Source of the DNA: an uncultured Methylococcaceae bacterium
GTDB lineage: Bacteria > Pseudomonadota > Gammaproteobacteria > Methylococcales > Methylomonadaceae
Assembly: GCA_903903765.1 (NCBI GenBank)
Contig: CAIVAH010000047.1
Coordinates: forward strand, 1 to 5,769
DNA: 5,769 nucleotides
Direction of reading: 5' to 3'
A program made the translations under genes and the position numbers. The notes under the pieces were generated by a model. That model saw only the letters and a list, made by a program, of their open reading frames with translations. It ran no database searches and was not told the origin of the DNA. This document shows positions 1 to 5,706 of this stretch, piece by piece. The stretch's first letter is position 1; every line of letters begins with the position of its first letter.

Positions 1-312
1 TTATATGGGCGCACCGAAATGTCGTTGGCAGTAACCGGTGGGTTTCATAACGCGCCAGAGGTTATAAAAGCGCTACTAGCCGGTGCGGATGTGGTGCATT
101 TGTGTAGTGTATTATTGCAACAGGGTGTAGGGCGAGTCAGCCAAATTTTGGCAGATATGCAAGCCTGGTTAGTCGCGCATGAGTATGAATCTATTCAACA
201 ATTAAAAGGCAGTGTCAGTCAGAAAAACGCCATTGATCCGAGTGCGTATGAGCGAGCGAATTATGTGCAGGTGTTAGATAATTATAGTTCGCCTAAAGGC
301 GTGTTGAGATGA
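1..312 (+). CDS. Dihydroorotate dehydrogenase-like protein, C-terminal fragment
   Basis: The reading frame is open from the first base of the window (Leu-Tyr-Gly-Arg-Thr-Glu, then Met at base 19) to a TGA at 310-312. This gives the last 103 residues of a gene that starts outside the window. Met19 is internal, not a start. The segment SLAVTGGFHNAPEVIKALLAGADVV fits the last strands of the FMN-binding TIM barrel of class 1 dihydroorotate dehydrogenase relatives, where the TGG loop and the AGAD turn hold the FMN phosphate. The tail (HEYES, then SVSQKNAIDPSAYERANY) is typical of the 'dihydroorotate dehydrogenase-like' subfamily rather than PyrD proper, so pyrimidine synthesis should not be assumed. 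The active-site base would lie upstream and cannot be checked. No terminator is visible after the stop. Family placement is from recognised motifs; the substrate is unknown. Confidence 0.85.
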   Translation, partial: LYGRTEMSLAVTGGFHNAPEVIKALLAGADVVHLCSVLLQQGVGRVSQILADMQAWLVAHEYESIQQLKGSVSQKNAIDPSAYERANYVQVLDNYSSPKGVLR

Positions 313-341
313 GATGTGCTTGAATGATTCACTTAAATAGC

Positions 342-370
342 TTGACAAACATTATTTTTTTAAGTACTTT
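342..370 (+). promoter_or_regulatory. Candidate sigma-70 promoter for the Asp-Pro-rich gene
   Basis: A perfect -35 hexamer TTGACA (342-347) is followed after 17 bases by TACTTT (365-370), which matches the -10 consensus at only three positions. Transcription would begin near 377, leaving a leader of about 35 bases before the ATG at 411. It lies just after the stop of the dehydrogenase-like gene, so the next gene is probably its own transcription unit. The -35 is strong evidence and the -10 is weak. Confidence 0.5.
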
Positions 371-410
371 AACATCAGTCTAGTGTTTAATTTTGGTAAA
401 CCCATTTAAA

Positions 411-1193
411 ATGAATAACTTCGATATCCAGTTAACTTCAGGTCTTGTAGATGTTAAAAAACCGACTAAAGATGTCGGTTTATTATCTCAAGATATTATT
501 TATGTGAATGATCTTGCTCAAACTAATACAGATAGTGTTACTTCAACGGATGTCATTGTCTCTTCGTCTGTAGTAGATAATAGTGAAGTTTCTTCCGCTC
601 CAGCATCAAGAATTAATCCTTATTACGTTCCAGAAAATAACCAAGAAACGGTATCTGATCCAGATGTAATAGTAGATTATGTTGAGATTGTTGTTGACCC
701 CAAATTGATTATCGATCCTGTTCCTGAAATGGCGATTCCAGTTGAATGGCTTAAACCTTATTTTATAGGTACTGATGGGATATATTTTGATCCAGATATA
801 ACAGGTTCAATTCCTTCAGTTGAAGTTGGAGTGGGTGTCGAGGTTGTTGATCCAAGTCTAGCAGGTAAAAATGGGTCGGTTCCTGAAAATTTAACCGATC
901 CTATATGTACCATCATGCCAATAGACCCTGAATTTGGTATCGATCCAATTGTAATAACTGATCCACTGGTTATAGATCCAGAAATTGCAATTTGTCCTAT
1001 TATGCCAATAGATCCGATATTTATTTTGGATACAGTACCTGTAGATGTGGTTGTTGAACCCATTGCAGTAGTAGAACCAGTTATCATGATCGATCCAGTG
1101 GATCCAGGGTTTAGCGTAGATCTGTTTCCTATGCTAGATAACAATAGCTTGATTGTGCTTGGTGTTGCAGACTTACAAACTCAGGTTATCTAA
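411..1193 (+). CDS. Acidic Asp-Pro-rich repeat protein of unknown function
   Basis: I do not recognise this 260-residue protein. From about residue 80 it is built from Asp-Pro steps (13 DP pairs, plus two Glu-Pro) separated by short runs of Val and Ile, as in FGIDPIVITDPLVIDPEI. One unit is clearly duplicated: ICTIMPIDP (residues 165-173) and ICPIMPIDP (194-202), 29 residues apart. The last 107 residues contain no Lys, Arg or His but 18 Asp/Glu. The first 80 residues are Ser/Thr/Val/Asp-rich and look disordered. No signal peptide, membrane helix or enzymatic motif is seen. I chose the ATG at 411; an in-frame TTG at 393 would add six residues, and neither has a clear Shine-Dalgarno sequence. 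The gene converges on the RTX gene and shares its terminator. A secreted or surface cation-binding role is a guess from composition. That it is a real gene is supported by the promoter, the terminator and the repeat structure. Confidence 0.7.
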   Translation: MNNFDIQLTSGLVDVKKPTKDVGLLSQDIIYVNDLAQTNTDSVTSTDVIVSSSVVDNSEVSSAPASRINPYYVPENNQETVSDPDVIVDYVEIVVDPKLIIDPVPEMAIPVEWLKPYFIGTDGIYFDPDITGSIPSVEVGVGVEVVDPSLAGKNGSVPENLTDPICTIMPIDPEFGIDPIVITDPLVIDPEIAICPIMPIDPIFILDTVPVDVVVEPIAVVEPVIMIDPVDPGFSVDLFPMLDNNSLIVLGVADLQTQVI

Positions 1194-1245
1194 GTCTTAT
1201 AGGAAAGTAGCTGATAGTATTTAGGTATTATTATTTGGGCTAAAT

Positions 1246-1281
1246 AAAAAACCGGATCCATTAATGGATCCGGTTTTTTTT
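1246..1281. terminator. Bidirectional intrinsic terminator
   Basis: A perfect inverted repeat, ACCGGATCCA (1251-1260) and TGGATCCGGT (1265-1274), closes a TTAA loop. The pairing continues through five A's (1246-1250) and five T's (1275-1279), giving a stem of 15 pairs. The + strand has a run of eight T's (1274-1281), and the - strand has a run of six from the A tract (1246-1251). It lies between two convergent genes, 53 bases after the stop of the Asp-Pro gene and about 73 bases beyond the end of the RTX gene, so it can serve both. Confidence 0.92.
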
Positions 1282-1354
1282 GTTTTAGTAACATGCTGTT
1301 TTCATTTATGAACTGAAAACGTACCCAGTAAATAGTAGTTTCAAATTAACCTTT

Positions 1355-2971
1355 TTACAATATAAAGTCAGTTTGAGTTAACGGTGCTAATGCGGTTATT
1401 TGTATTTGGAAGTCTGGCTGGCTATCGCCATTGATATCACCATAAATCGCAGGGATGAATATGTTACCAATCTTTAATTGACCAGAAATGCCCGTGAAAC
1501 CGCTGTTACCAATAAAACTGAATGCTTGGTTTCCGGCTACTGTTGAATTGGCATCTAGGGTAGATAAGTCTATTTTGTCTCCAATTCCAAAATCAGCTAT
1601 AGAATCTTTTTCTAGGAAATCTCCTGTTGAATCTTGATCTCCCGTGCTTATTTCATTAATAGCGTAATATTTAAAAATATCGTGCCCGGCTCCGCCTGTC
1701 AGATAGTCTGCGCCTAATCCCCCAATCAGTATGTCATCTCCGGCGTCACCAAAAATCTGGTCATTGCCACTCCCGCCATTTATAAGGTCGTTGCCTTCTC
1801 CGCCATTGAGGCTATCTTGTCCACTAAGGCCATTCATAGTATCGTTTCCAAAACCACCATTAATAGTGTCATTTCCAAAACCACCTTTGAGAGTGTCGTT
1901 ACCAATAGTGCCGGTTGCACTTAAGTTTTTTGCAATAATTAAGCGATTCGATCCCGGCGAGGATTCTCTTAATATATTTGATGAAATTTTGATAGTCGAT
2001 TCTAGGTCGGCAGAACCATTGCCATCAAAGTCAAACTCTAGCGCCCCCTCCGTTGTATTATAAACAACTTGGTAACGGTACTCGCCCGGTATGCCAGAAA
2101 AAGGACTATCTCCAATATAACTAATCCCTGGTATAGCAAAAACAAGTTGATCATCGGCGGTAAAGTCAGTGATAGTTTCCTGATGCTCAAAATAGGATGC
2201 TGATGTGAACTCTTCAGATTCAGAAAACTGAAAAATGTCTTTGCCGACTCCACCCGTTAATGTATCACTACCTAACCCACCCACTAAGTTATCGTTACCA
2301 TCTCCACCCAGTAGTTGATCATTTCCAGCGCCACCGATAATGCTATCATTACCAGCTAAACCATTAATGGTATCGTAGCCATTACCACCTAATAAAGTGT
2401 CAGTTAAAGAAGAGCCTTTTACCATTTGATTCTTTGCAAGGATAAGAATGCCAGAATTGGAGATCTTTTCTTCTAAGTTAAATTTACTACCCTTTAGTAT
2501 TTTAAGAGTTATATCGGCAGTACCATCACCATCAATATCAGTATTTAGATAAGCATCTTTAAGAGAGGAAGGGTCATAGTGTAAACCATCATTGCCATGA
2601 AATAAGCCGGTATAAGTTTCACTGTATTTGATTTCCCCTGGAGTGCCAGTAAACTCACGATTACCAATAAAATGTCTATTAGTCACTGAAATTGAAGATA
2701 AATCAATTTTGTCTGCTGAAGTAAAGTCAACAATAATGTCGTCCCTTATTTCCATAAGGCTTGTGAACTTAAAAACATCGTTACCTGCCCCGCCATGTAG
2801 AGTATCCCAGCCTGTGCCGCCAATTAAGGTATCAATGCCATCTCCACCTGATAACATGTCGTTTCCTGTGCCAGCACTTAATAAGTCGTTGCCAATAAGT
2901 CCATAAAGGGTGTCTCTTCCAGCAGTGCCTAATAGTGTATCGTTTTGCTTTGTGCCTAATTTAATGGCCAT
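1355..2971 (-). CDS. Three-module RTX calcium-binding protein with serralysin-type caps
   Basis: The 538-residue protein consists of three tandem modules. Each begins with GGxGxDxLx nonapeptides (residues 10-63, 190-243 and 358-429; six, six and eight repeats), which in this family fold into a calcium-loaded beta-roll. Each array ends in a D[VI]FxF/Y step and a cap with I-x-DF...DKIDLS, then F/Y-IG...F-x-G...G-[EQ] and a Dx[DN]G[DN]-type loop (145-153, 314-322, 512-520). This cap matches the C-terminal domain of serralysin-type M10 metalloproteases. No zinc-binding HExxH or other catalytic domain is present: the protein starts almost directly with repeats. The C-terminus DFIL fits the acidic-plus-hydrophobic ending of type I secretion substrates, and there is no N-terminal signal peptide. 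The ATG has TAAGGA at 2978-2983, six bases upstream, which supports this start. No ABC exporter genes are in the window. An extracellular structural, adhesive or calcium-buffering role is inferred. Confidence 0.9.
   Translation of the reverse strand: MAIKLGTKQNDTLLGTAGRDTLYGLIGNDLLSAGTGNDMLSGGDGIDTLIGGTGWDTLHGGAGNDVFKFTSLMEIRDDIIVDFTSADKIDLSSISVTNRHFIGNREFTGTPGEIKYSETYTGLFHGNDGLHYDPSSLKDAYLNTDIDGDGTADITLKILKGSKFNLEEKISNSGILILAKNQMVKGSSLTDTLLGGNGYDTINGLAGNDSIIGGAGNDQLLGGDGNDNLVGGLGSDTLTGGVGKDIFQFSESEEFTSASYFEHQETITDFTADDQLVFAIPGISYIGDSPFSGIPGEYRYQVVYNTTEGALEFDFDGNGSADLESTIKISSNILRESSPGSNRLIIAKNLSATGTIGNDTLKGGFGNDTINGGFGNDTMNGLSGQDSLNGGEGNDLINGGSGNDQIFGDAGDDILIGGLGADYLTGGAGHDIFKYYAINEISTGDQDSTGDFLEKDSIADFGIGDKIDLSTLDANSTVAGNQAFSFIGNSGFTGISGQLKIGNIFIPAIYGDINGDSQPDFQIQITALAPLTQTDFIL
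1685..1900 (-). repeat. RTX nonapeptide array 3 (eight repeats)
   Basis: This encodes residues 358-429, eight nonapeptides from NDTLKGGFG to ADYLTGGAG, ending in HDIFKY. It is the longest array. Two neighbouring units (GGFGNDT twice) are also very similar at DNA level, 22 of 27 bases between 1841-1867 and 1868-1894, suggesting a fairly recent unit duplication. Confidence 0.92.
2243..2404 (-). repeat. RTX nonapeptide array 2 (six repeats)
   Basis: This encodes residues 190-243, six nonapeptides from TDTLLGGNG to SDTLTGGVG, ending in KDIFQF. Most units keep the canonical GG-x-G-[ND]-D form. The array follows the first cap (residues 64-189). Confidence 0.92.
2783..2944 (-). repeat. RTX nonapeptide array 1 (six repeats)
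   Basis: This encodes residues 10-63 of the RTX protein, six nonapeptides from NDTLLGTAG to WDTLHGGAG, leading into NDVFKF. It is the most degenerate of the three arrays: the first three units lack the GG pair (GTAG, GLIG, SAGTG), so calcium binding may be weaker here. Confidence 0.9.
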
Positions 2972-3020
2972 TTTATGTCCTTAGAGGTGCGTTAAGAATA
3001 ATCTTATAGGAAGTGATAGA

Positions 3021-3047
3021 TTGACTGGGTAACTATCTAATTATAAT
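3021..3047. promoter_or_regulatory. Promoter-like elements upstream of the RTX gene, both strands
   Basis: On the + strand, TTGACT (3021-3026) and TATAAT (3042-3047) are separated by 15 bases, which is short for sigma-70. They would read rightwards into the gene-free region and yfbR. The -10 core ATTATAAT is a palindrome, so a TATAAT is also present on the - strand (3040-3045) with the right orientation to transcribe the RTX gene about 70 bases downstream, but no good -35 partner is visible there. Either or both may be real. Confidence 0.3.
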
Positions 3048-3111
3048 ACAATAATTAACTTTTGTTTTGCTAGTGTAGTTGTATCAAGCAATAATGTGTC
3101 TACAACAAATC

Positions 3112-3289
3112 ATCTTATGTCTAGAATAAATAATGCAGTATTTATAAAAAACTATGCTTTATTAGTTCTAGATACTAGAGTATCTAATCTACATAATCTT
3201 ATGTTTAAATATAACTATGCTGTATTAGTCGCAAATAATCTAATGTTAACTTTGATATAAGATGGTTTGTTATAAACTATGCATAATTA
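3112..3289 (+). repeat. Three degenerate copies of a two-part AT-rich repeat
   Basis: The pattern [A]ATCTTATGT followed by AACTATGC-xxx-ATTAGTC occurs three times. Copy 1: 3112-3120 and 3150-3168. Copy 2: 3195-3204 and 3213-3230. Copy 3, the most decayed: 3237-3246 and 3275-3289 (AACTATGCATAATTA). The gap between the two halves varies (29, 8 and 28 bases), so this is not a regular tandem repeat. The first half is preceded by TCTACA in copies 1 and 2, and TCTACATCAT recurs near 3308-3317. Function is unknown; relic DNA, binding sites or an RNA are possible. Confidence 0.4.
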
Positions 3290-3422
3290 ATGCTGGGTAT
3301 TGGATTGTCTACATCATACTTAGTTTCGGTTGCGTTAATCTAGCATTCGTTTTATCAAGCGTCGTATTCTGTCGTAATGGTTTTGTATGCTATCCGCTTA
3401 TTGGTATTATTTGGCGTGGAAT

Positions 3423-4051
3423 ATGAACAAGCTTGTTAATCAACCCAGTCAGTTTTATGCGTATTTATCTCGATTAAGGTGGATAAGGCGTTGGGGTATT
3501 ATGCGTACTGCGGGCCAGAAAATGTGATGGAGCATAGCTGGGAGGTAGCGGTTATTGCGCATGCCTTGGCTTTAATTAGAAATCAATTTTATCAGGGTCA
3601 GGTTGATGCAAATGCGATTGCAACAGCGGCTCTGTTTCATGATGCAAGCGAAGTGTTAACGGGAGATTTGCCGACACCGATCAAGTATTTTTCGAGTTCA
3701 ATCACTCAGGCTTATCAGCAAATAGAAGCGATAGCTTGTCAGGAGTTAGTGGCATCCTTGCCAGAGTCTTTACAGGCTTCATACCGAGATTTATTATGTG
3801 ATCAGTTTCAGCCTGAAGATCATCATCAAATTATAAAAGCGGCCGATACCTTGTCAGCGTATTTAAAATGTTTAGCAGAATTACGAGTTGGGAATAATGA
3901 ATTTAAAATAACCGCTCAGGAGTTGGAGCATAAGTTAAAAGCTTCTGTATTGCCGGAGGTCGGTTATTTTATGGAGACGTTTATACCGGATTATGCGGTG
4001 CCCTTAGATGATATTATTCGACGTAGCACTCGGAAGGCCGTTATGAGTTAA
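3423..4051 (+). CDS. yfbR: 5'-deoxynucleotidase YfbR, frameshifted near the N-terminus
   Basis: YfbR is an HD-domain phosphohydrolase that removes the 5' phosphate from deoxynucleoside monophosphates in the cytoplasm. The match is spread over two frames. From the ATG at 3423, one frame reads FYAYLSRLRWIRRWGIMRTAG, matching the family N-terminus FFAHLSRLKLINRWPLMR and including the Arg-Trp pair (R18/W19 in E. coli) that helps select deoxyribonucleotides; it then stops at TGA 3525-3527. The other frame continues with PENVMEHSWEVAVIAHAL, FHDASEVLTGDLPTP and KAADTLSAYLKCL, which carry the metal-binding His, HD pair and distal Asp. One missing base between about 3513 and 3521 would join them into 209 residues with no gap against E. 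coli (199). A GTG at 3479 in the second frame could start a 190-residue product, but it has no properly spaced Shine-Dalgarno and would lack Arg-Trp. Mutation or sequence error are both possible. The gene's end overlaps the convergent neighbour by 11 bases. Confidence 0.9.
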
Positions 4052-4430
4052 CGGCTTCTAATTTTAAAGCGCCATGAAAATAGAGTTCGTGGTCTTCAAG
4101 TTCCCAACCTTCTGTTTCTAAAACATCAGTATCGTCAGAGGCCTCGATTAAATCATTTAAGCGATCTTCTTCGGTAATAGATATTTCGTCTGGGTAAATG
4201 ATTTGAGTTTCACCTTCAGACAGTTCTTCTATTTCTAATGGATATTCAACTACATATACATCAATACCTTCGGCATTGGCAAGATCAATATTGGGCTTTG
4301 TGGAAGATTCTATTAATGCAGAACCACTGTCCCAAACGGTTTCTAAGGTAAGCGTGAGATTGTCTTTGGTCCAGGTTTCAATTTCTATCGCTGATGTTTG
4401 TTCAGTTGTTGATAAGCGCCAAGTCGTCAT
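4041..4430 (-). CDS. Small acidic hypothetical protein downstream of ispB
   Basis: This is a 129-residue protein that I do not recognise. It is highly acidic, with 33 Asp/Glu against five Lys/Arg, and has no signal peptide, membrane segment or known motif. The N-terminal 40 residues alternate polar and hydrophobic residues in a beta-like way (AIEIETWTKDNLTLTLETVW). The middle is strongly acidic (EIEELSEGETQ; TEEDRLNDLIEASDDTD). The C-terminus GWELEDHELYFHGALKLE looks like an ordered, possibly conserved motif. The ATG at 4428-4430 lies 9 bases after the ispB stop. No Shine-Dalgarno is evident, so translation is probably coupled to ispB and the two genes form an operon. The last 11 bases overlap the end of convergent yfbR. 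The close packing and the absence of any other good frame here support a real gene. A cytoplasmic location is inferred. Confidence 0.75.
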   Translation of the reverse strand: MTTWRLSTTEQTSAIEIETWTKDNLTLTLETVWDSGSALIESSTKPNIDLANAEGIDVYVVEYPLEIEELSEGETQIIYPDEISITEEDRLNDLIEASDDTDVLETEGWELEDHELYFHGALKLEAVNS

Positions 4431-4439
4431 AGGTTTTGA

Positions 4440-5450
4440 TTAGTAGTTGCGTTGAACGGAGAATTTAGCGAGTAAAATGAGGGCGTCTTTGTATTCTGAA
4501 GCTGGCAACACATTTAAAGCATTAATGGCTTTTTCGGCTTCTTCGTCTGCGCGTTGCTCTGTGTAAGCAATCGCTTGTGTCTTTTGGACGATGTTGTAGA
4601 TTTCATTAAAAGCCTCACGATTACCGTTTTTTATGGCTTCAACAATAATGTTTGCTTCTGCTATAGAGCCGTTTTGAATGGCATAGATTAAGGGTAGGGT
4701 CGGTTTGCCTTCTGCTAAATCATCCCCTAGGTTTTTGCCTAAATCTTCTGGGCTGGATTTGTAATCAAGCACGTCGTCGATTAATTGAAAGGCAATGCCT
4801 AAGTGCTGCCCGTATTGAGCTAGTCCTTCTTCTATTTCTGCGCTTGCACCTATGATGACGCCACTTAAACGAGTGGCCGCACTAAATAAAATAGCCGTTT
4901 TTCTAGCAATAACTTCTAGGTATTTCCTTTCTGTGGTTTCTGGATTGTTGCAGTTTAATAATTGGAGTACTTCACCTTCCGCAATTGCTGTCGTGGTTTT
5001 GGATAAAATTTCCATTACACGCATATTGCCAGTTCTGACCATCATTTCAAAGGCGCTTGAATACAGGTAATCCCCAACTAAAACTGTGGCGGCATTACCC
5101 CATACCACATTAGCTGATTCTTTGCCGCGTCTTAAGTCTGATTCATCCACAACGTCATCATGTAATAAGGTTGCTGTGTGGATAAATTCAATAACGGCGG
5201 CTAATATGAGATGATTTTCGGTAACATTCCCTAAGGCTTTGGCGGCAAGTAATAACAACATAGGGCGTAATCTTTTACCACCATTTCCGACAATATAATG
5301 CCCCATTTGGTTAATTAATACTACGTCTGAGCTTAATTCATCAATAATGAGTTGATCAACAGCTTTGGCTTCGTTTGCTGTTAAATTCTTGATTAAATTG
5401 AAATCAATTGGTGCCTGAATGTTCGGGTCTTGTTGTGATTGCAATGACAT
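4440..5450 (-). CDS. ispB: Octaprenyl diphosphate synthase (trans-polyprenyl synthase)
   Basis: IspB extends farnesyl diphosphate with isopentenyl diphosphate units to make the long polyprenyl tail of ubiquinone and menaquinone. The 336-residue protein has the full family layout: GNGGKRLRP (55-63, diphosphate binding); the first Asp-rich motif LLHDDVVDESDLRRG (Asp98, 99 and 102, then Arg107-108); GDYLY (126-130); RKT (183-185); and the second Asp-rich motif LIDDVLDY (Asp225, 226, 229), followed by GKNLGDDLAEGKPTLP. Ala93-Thr94 precede the first motif where short-chain enzymes carry bulky aromatic residues, which fits a long-chain product; whether it is exactly C40 cannot be read from the sequence. 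No catalytic residue is missing. The ATG at 5448-5450 gives the expected N-terminus, although the Shine-Dalgarno is weak. The gene is divergent from rplU, a conserved gammaproteobacterial arrangement, and is followed after 9 bases by the acidic hypothetical gene. Confidence 0.96.
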   Translation of the reverse strand: MSLQSQQDPNIQAPIDFNLIKNLTANEAKAVDQLIIDELSSDVVLINQMGHYIVGNGGKRLRPMLLLLAAKALGNVTENHLILAAVIEFIHTATLLHDDVVDESDLRRGKESANVVWGNAATVLVGDYLYSSAFEMMVRTGNMRVMEILSKTTTAIAEGEVLQLLNCNNPETTERKYLEVIARKTAILFSAATRLSGVIIGASAEIEEGLAQYGQHLGIAFQLIDDVLDYKSSPEDLGKNLGDDLAEGKPTLPLIYAIQNGSIAEANIIVEAIKNGNREAFNEIYNIVQKTQAIAYTEQRADEEAEKAINALNVLPASEYKDALILLAKFSVQRNY

Positions 5451-5525
5451 TGATTTAAAGCCAGCCTATAGAGTATTATTGTCTTTATTAATGATGCACT
5501 ATTAAATGCATCTATATAGGGCGGC

Positions 5526-5531
5526 ATTATA
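5526..5531 (-). promoter_or_regulatory. Candidate -10 element for ispB
   Basis: A perfect TATAAT on the - strand lies about 75 bases before the ispB start. No good -35 is seen at 16-18 bases, so an activator or another promoter may be involved. It overlaps an inverted repeat, TAGCTT (5530-5535) and AAGCTA (5542-5547). The predicted leader holds a small hairpin, GATGCA (5493-5498) with TGCATC (5507-5512), nested within CCTATA (5465-5470) and TATAGG (5515-5520). Confidence 0.4.
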
Positions 5532-5631
5532 GCTTAATAAAAAGCTAACTGCCTATGCCTTTAAAAATATGCTGTCACGTTTAAATGTTTTGGATGTTTT
5601 TTTGGTATTATGTTTTAAAAGTTAATTTTGA

Positions 5632-5660
5632 TTGACTAGGGCTGTTTTTAAAAATATAAT
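5632..5660 (+). promoter_or_regulatory. Near-consensus sigma-70 promoter of rplU
   Basis: TTGACT (5632-5637, five of six matches) and TATAAT (5655-5660, perfect) are separated by the optimal 17 bases. Transcription should start near 5667, giving a leader of about 40 bases with TGGAG at 5693-5697, nine bases before the rplU ATG. Such a strong promoter suits a ribosomal protein operon. Confidence 0.88.
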
Positions 5661-5706
5661 TGTCGATTAAATTTTAATAGATTAATGCTTGATGGAGCTT
5701 GCTCAG

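Larger units (their letters stand above)
2985..3422. other. AT-rich gene-free region between the RTX gene and yfbR
   Basis: About 440 bases separate the divergent RTX and yfbR starts. I see no convincing gene here. The DNA is AT-rich and holds a promoter-like pair near 3021-3047, degenerate direct repeats (3112-3289), and a 7-bp inverted repeat, TAGATAC (3169-3175) and GTATCTA (3180-3186), around TAGA. No clear yfbR promoter was found; TATGCT (3386-3391) and TATTAT (3405-3410) are possible -10 elements without a good -35. Confidence 0.5.

Noticed and set aside
758..1144. Long open frame on the - strand rich in Gly-Ser-Ile
   Set aside because: It is the mirror of the repeated GAT-CCN and ATT/GTT codons of the + strand gene. 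It has no ribosome binding site and runs antisense to a better-supported gene.
510..1271. Dense cluster of GATC (Dam-type) sites across the Asp-Pro gene and its terminator
   Set aside because: Most sites arise from Asp-Pro encoded as GAT-CCN, and two lie in the terminator stem. Protein composition explains it without an origin or methylation-switch hypothesis.
1731..2906. Pro/Ser-rich open frames on the + strand opposite the RTX gene
   Set aside because: They are the complement of GGxGxD codons (Gly GGN read as Pro CCN) and have no initiation signals.
3112..3289. CRISPR array
   Set aside because: The repeat copies are too degenerate, only three in number, and irregularly spaced.
3377..3439. 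Twenty-codon open frame overlapping the yfbR start
   Set aside because: It has no Shine-Dalgarno and no recognisable sequence, and an open frame this short is expected by chance.
3519..3527. Programmed -1 frameshifting in yfbR at the run of A's before the TGA
   Set aside because: No X-XXY-YYZ slippery heptamer is in frame; GGGCCAG and GAAAATG do not allow proper re-pairing, and the family is not known to use recoding. A mutation or sequencing error is more likely.
4852..5070. Small + strand open frame within ispB
   Set aside because: It is antisense to the well-conserved catalytic core of ispB and has no supporting signals.
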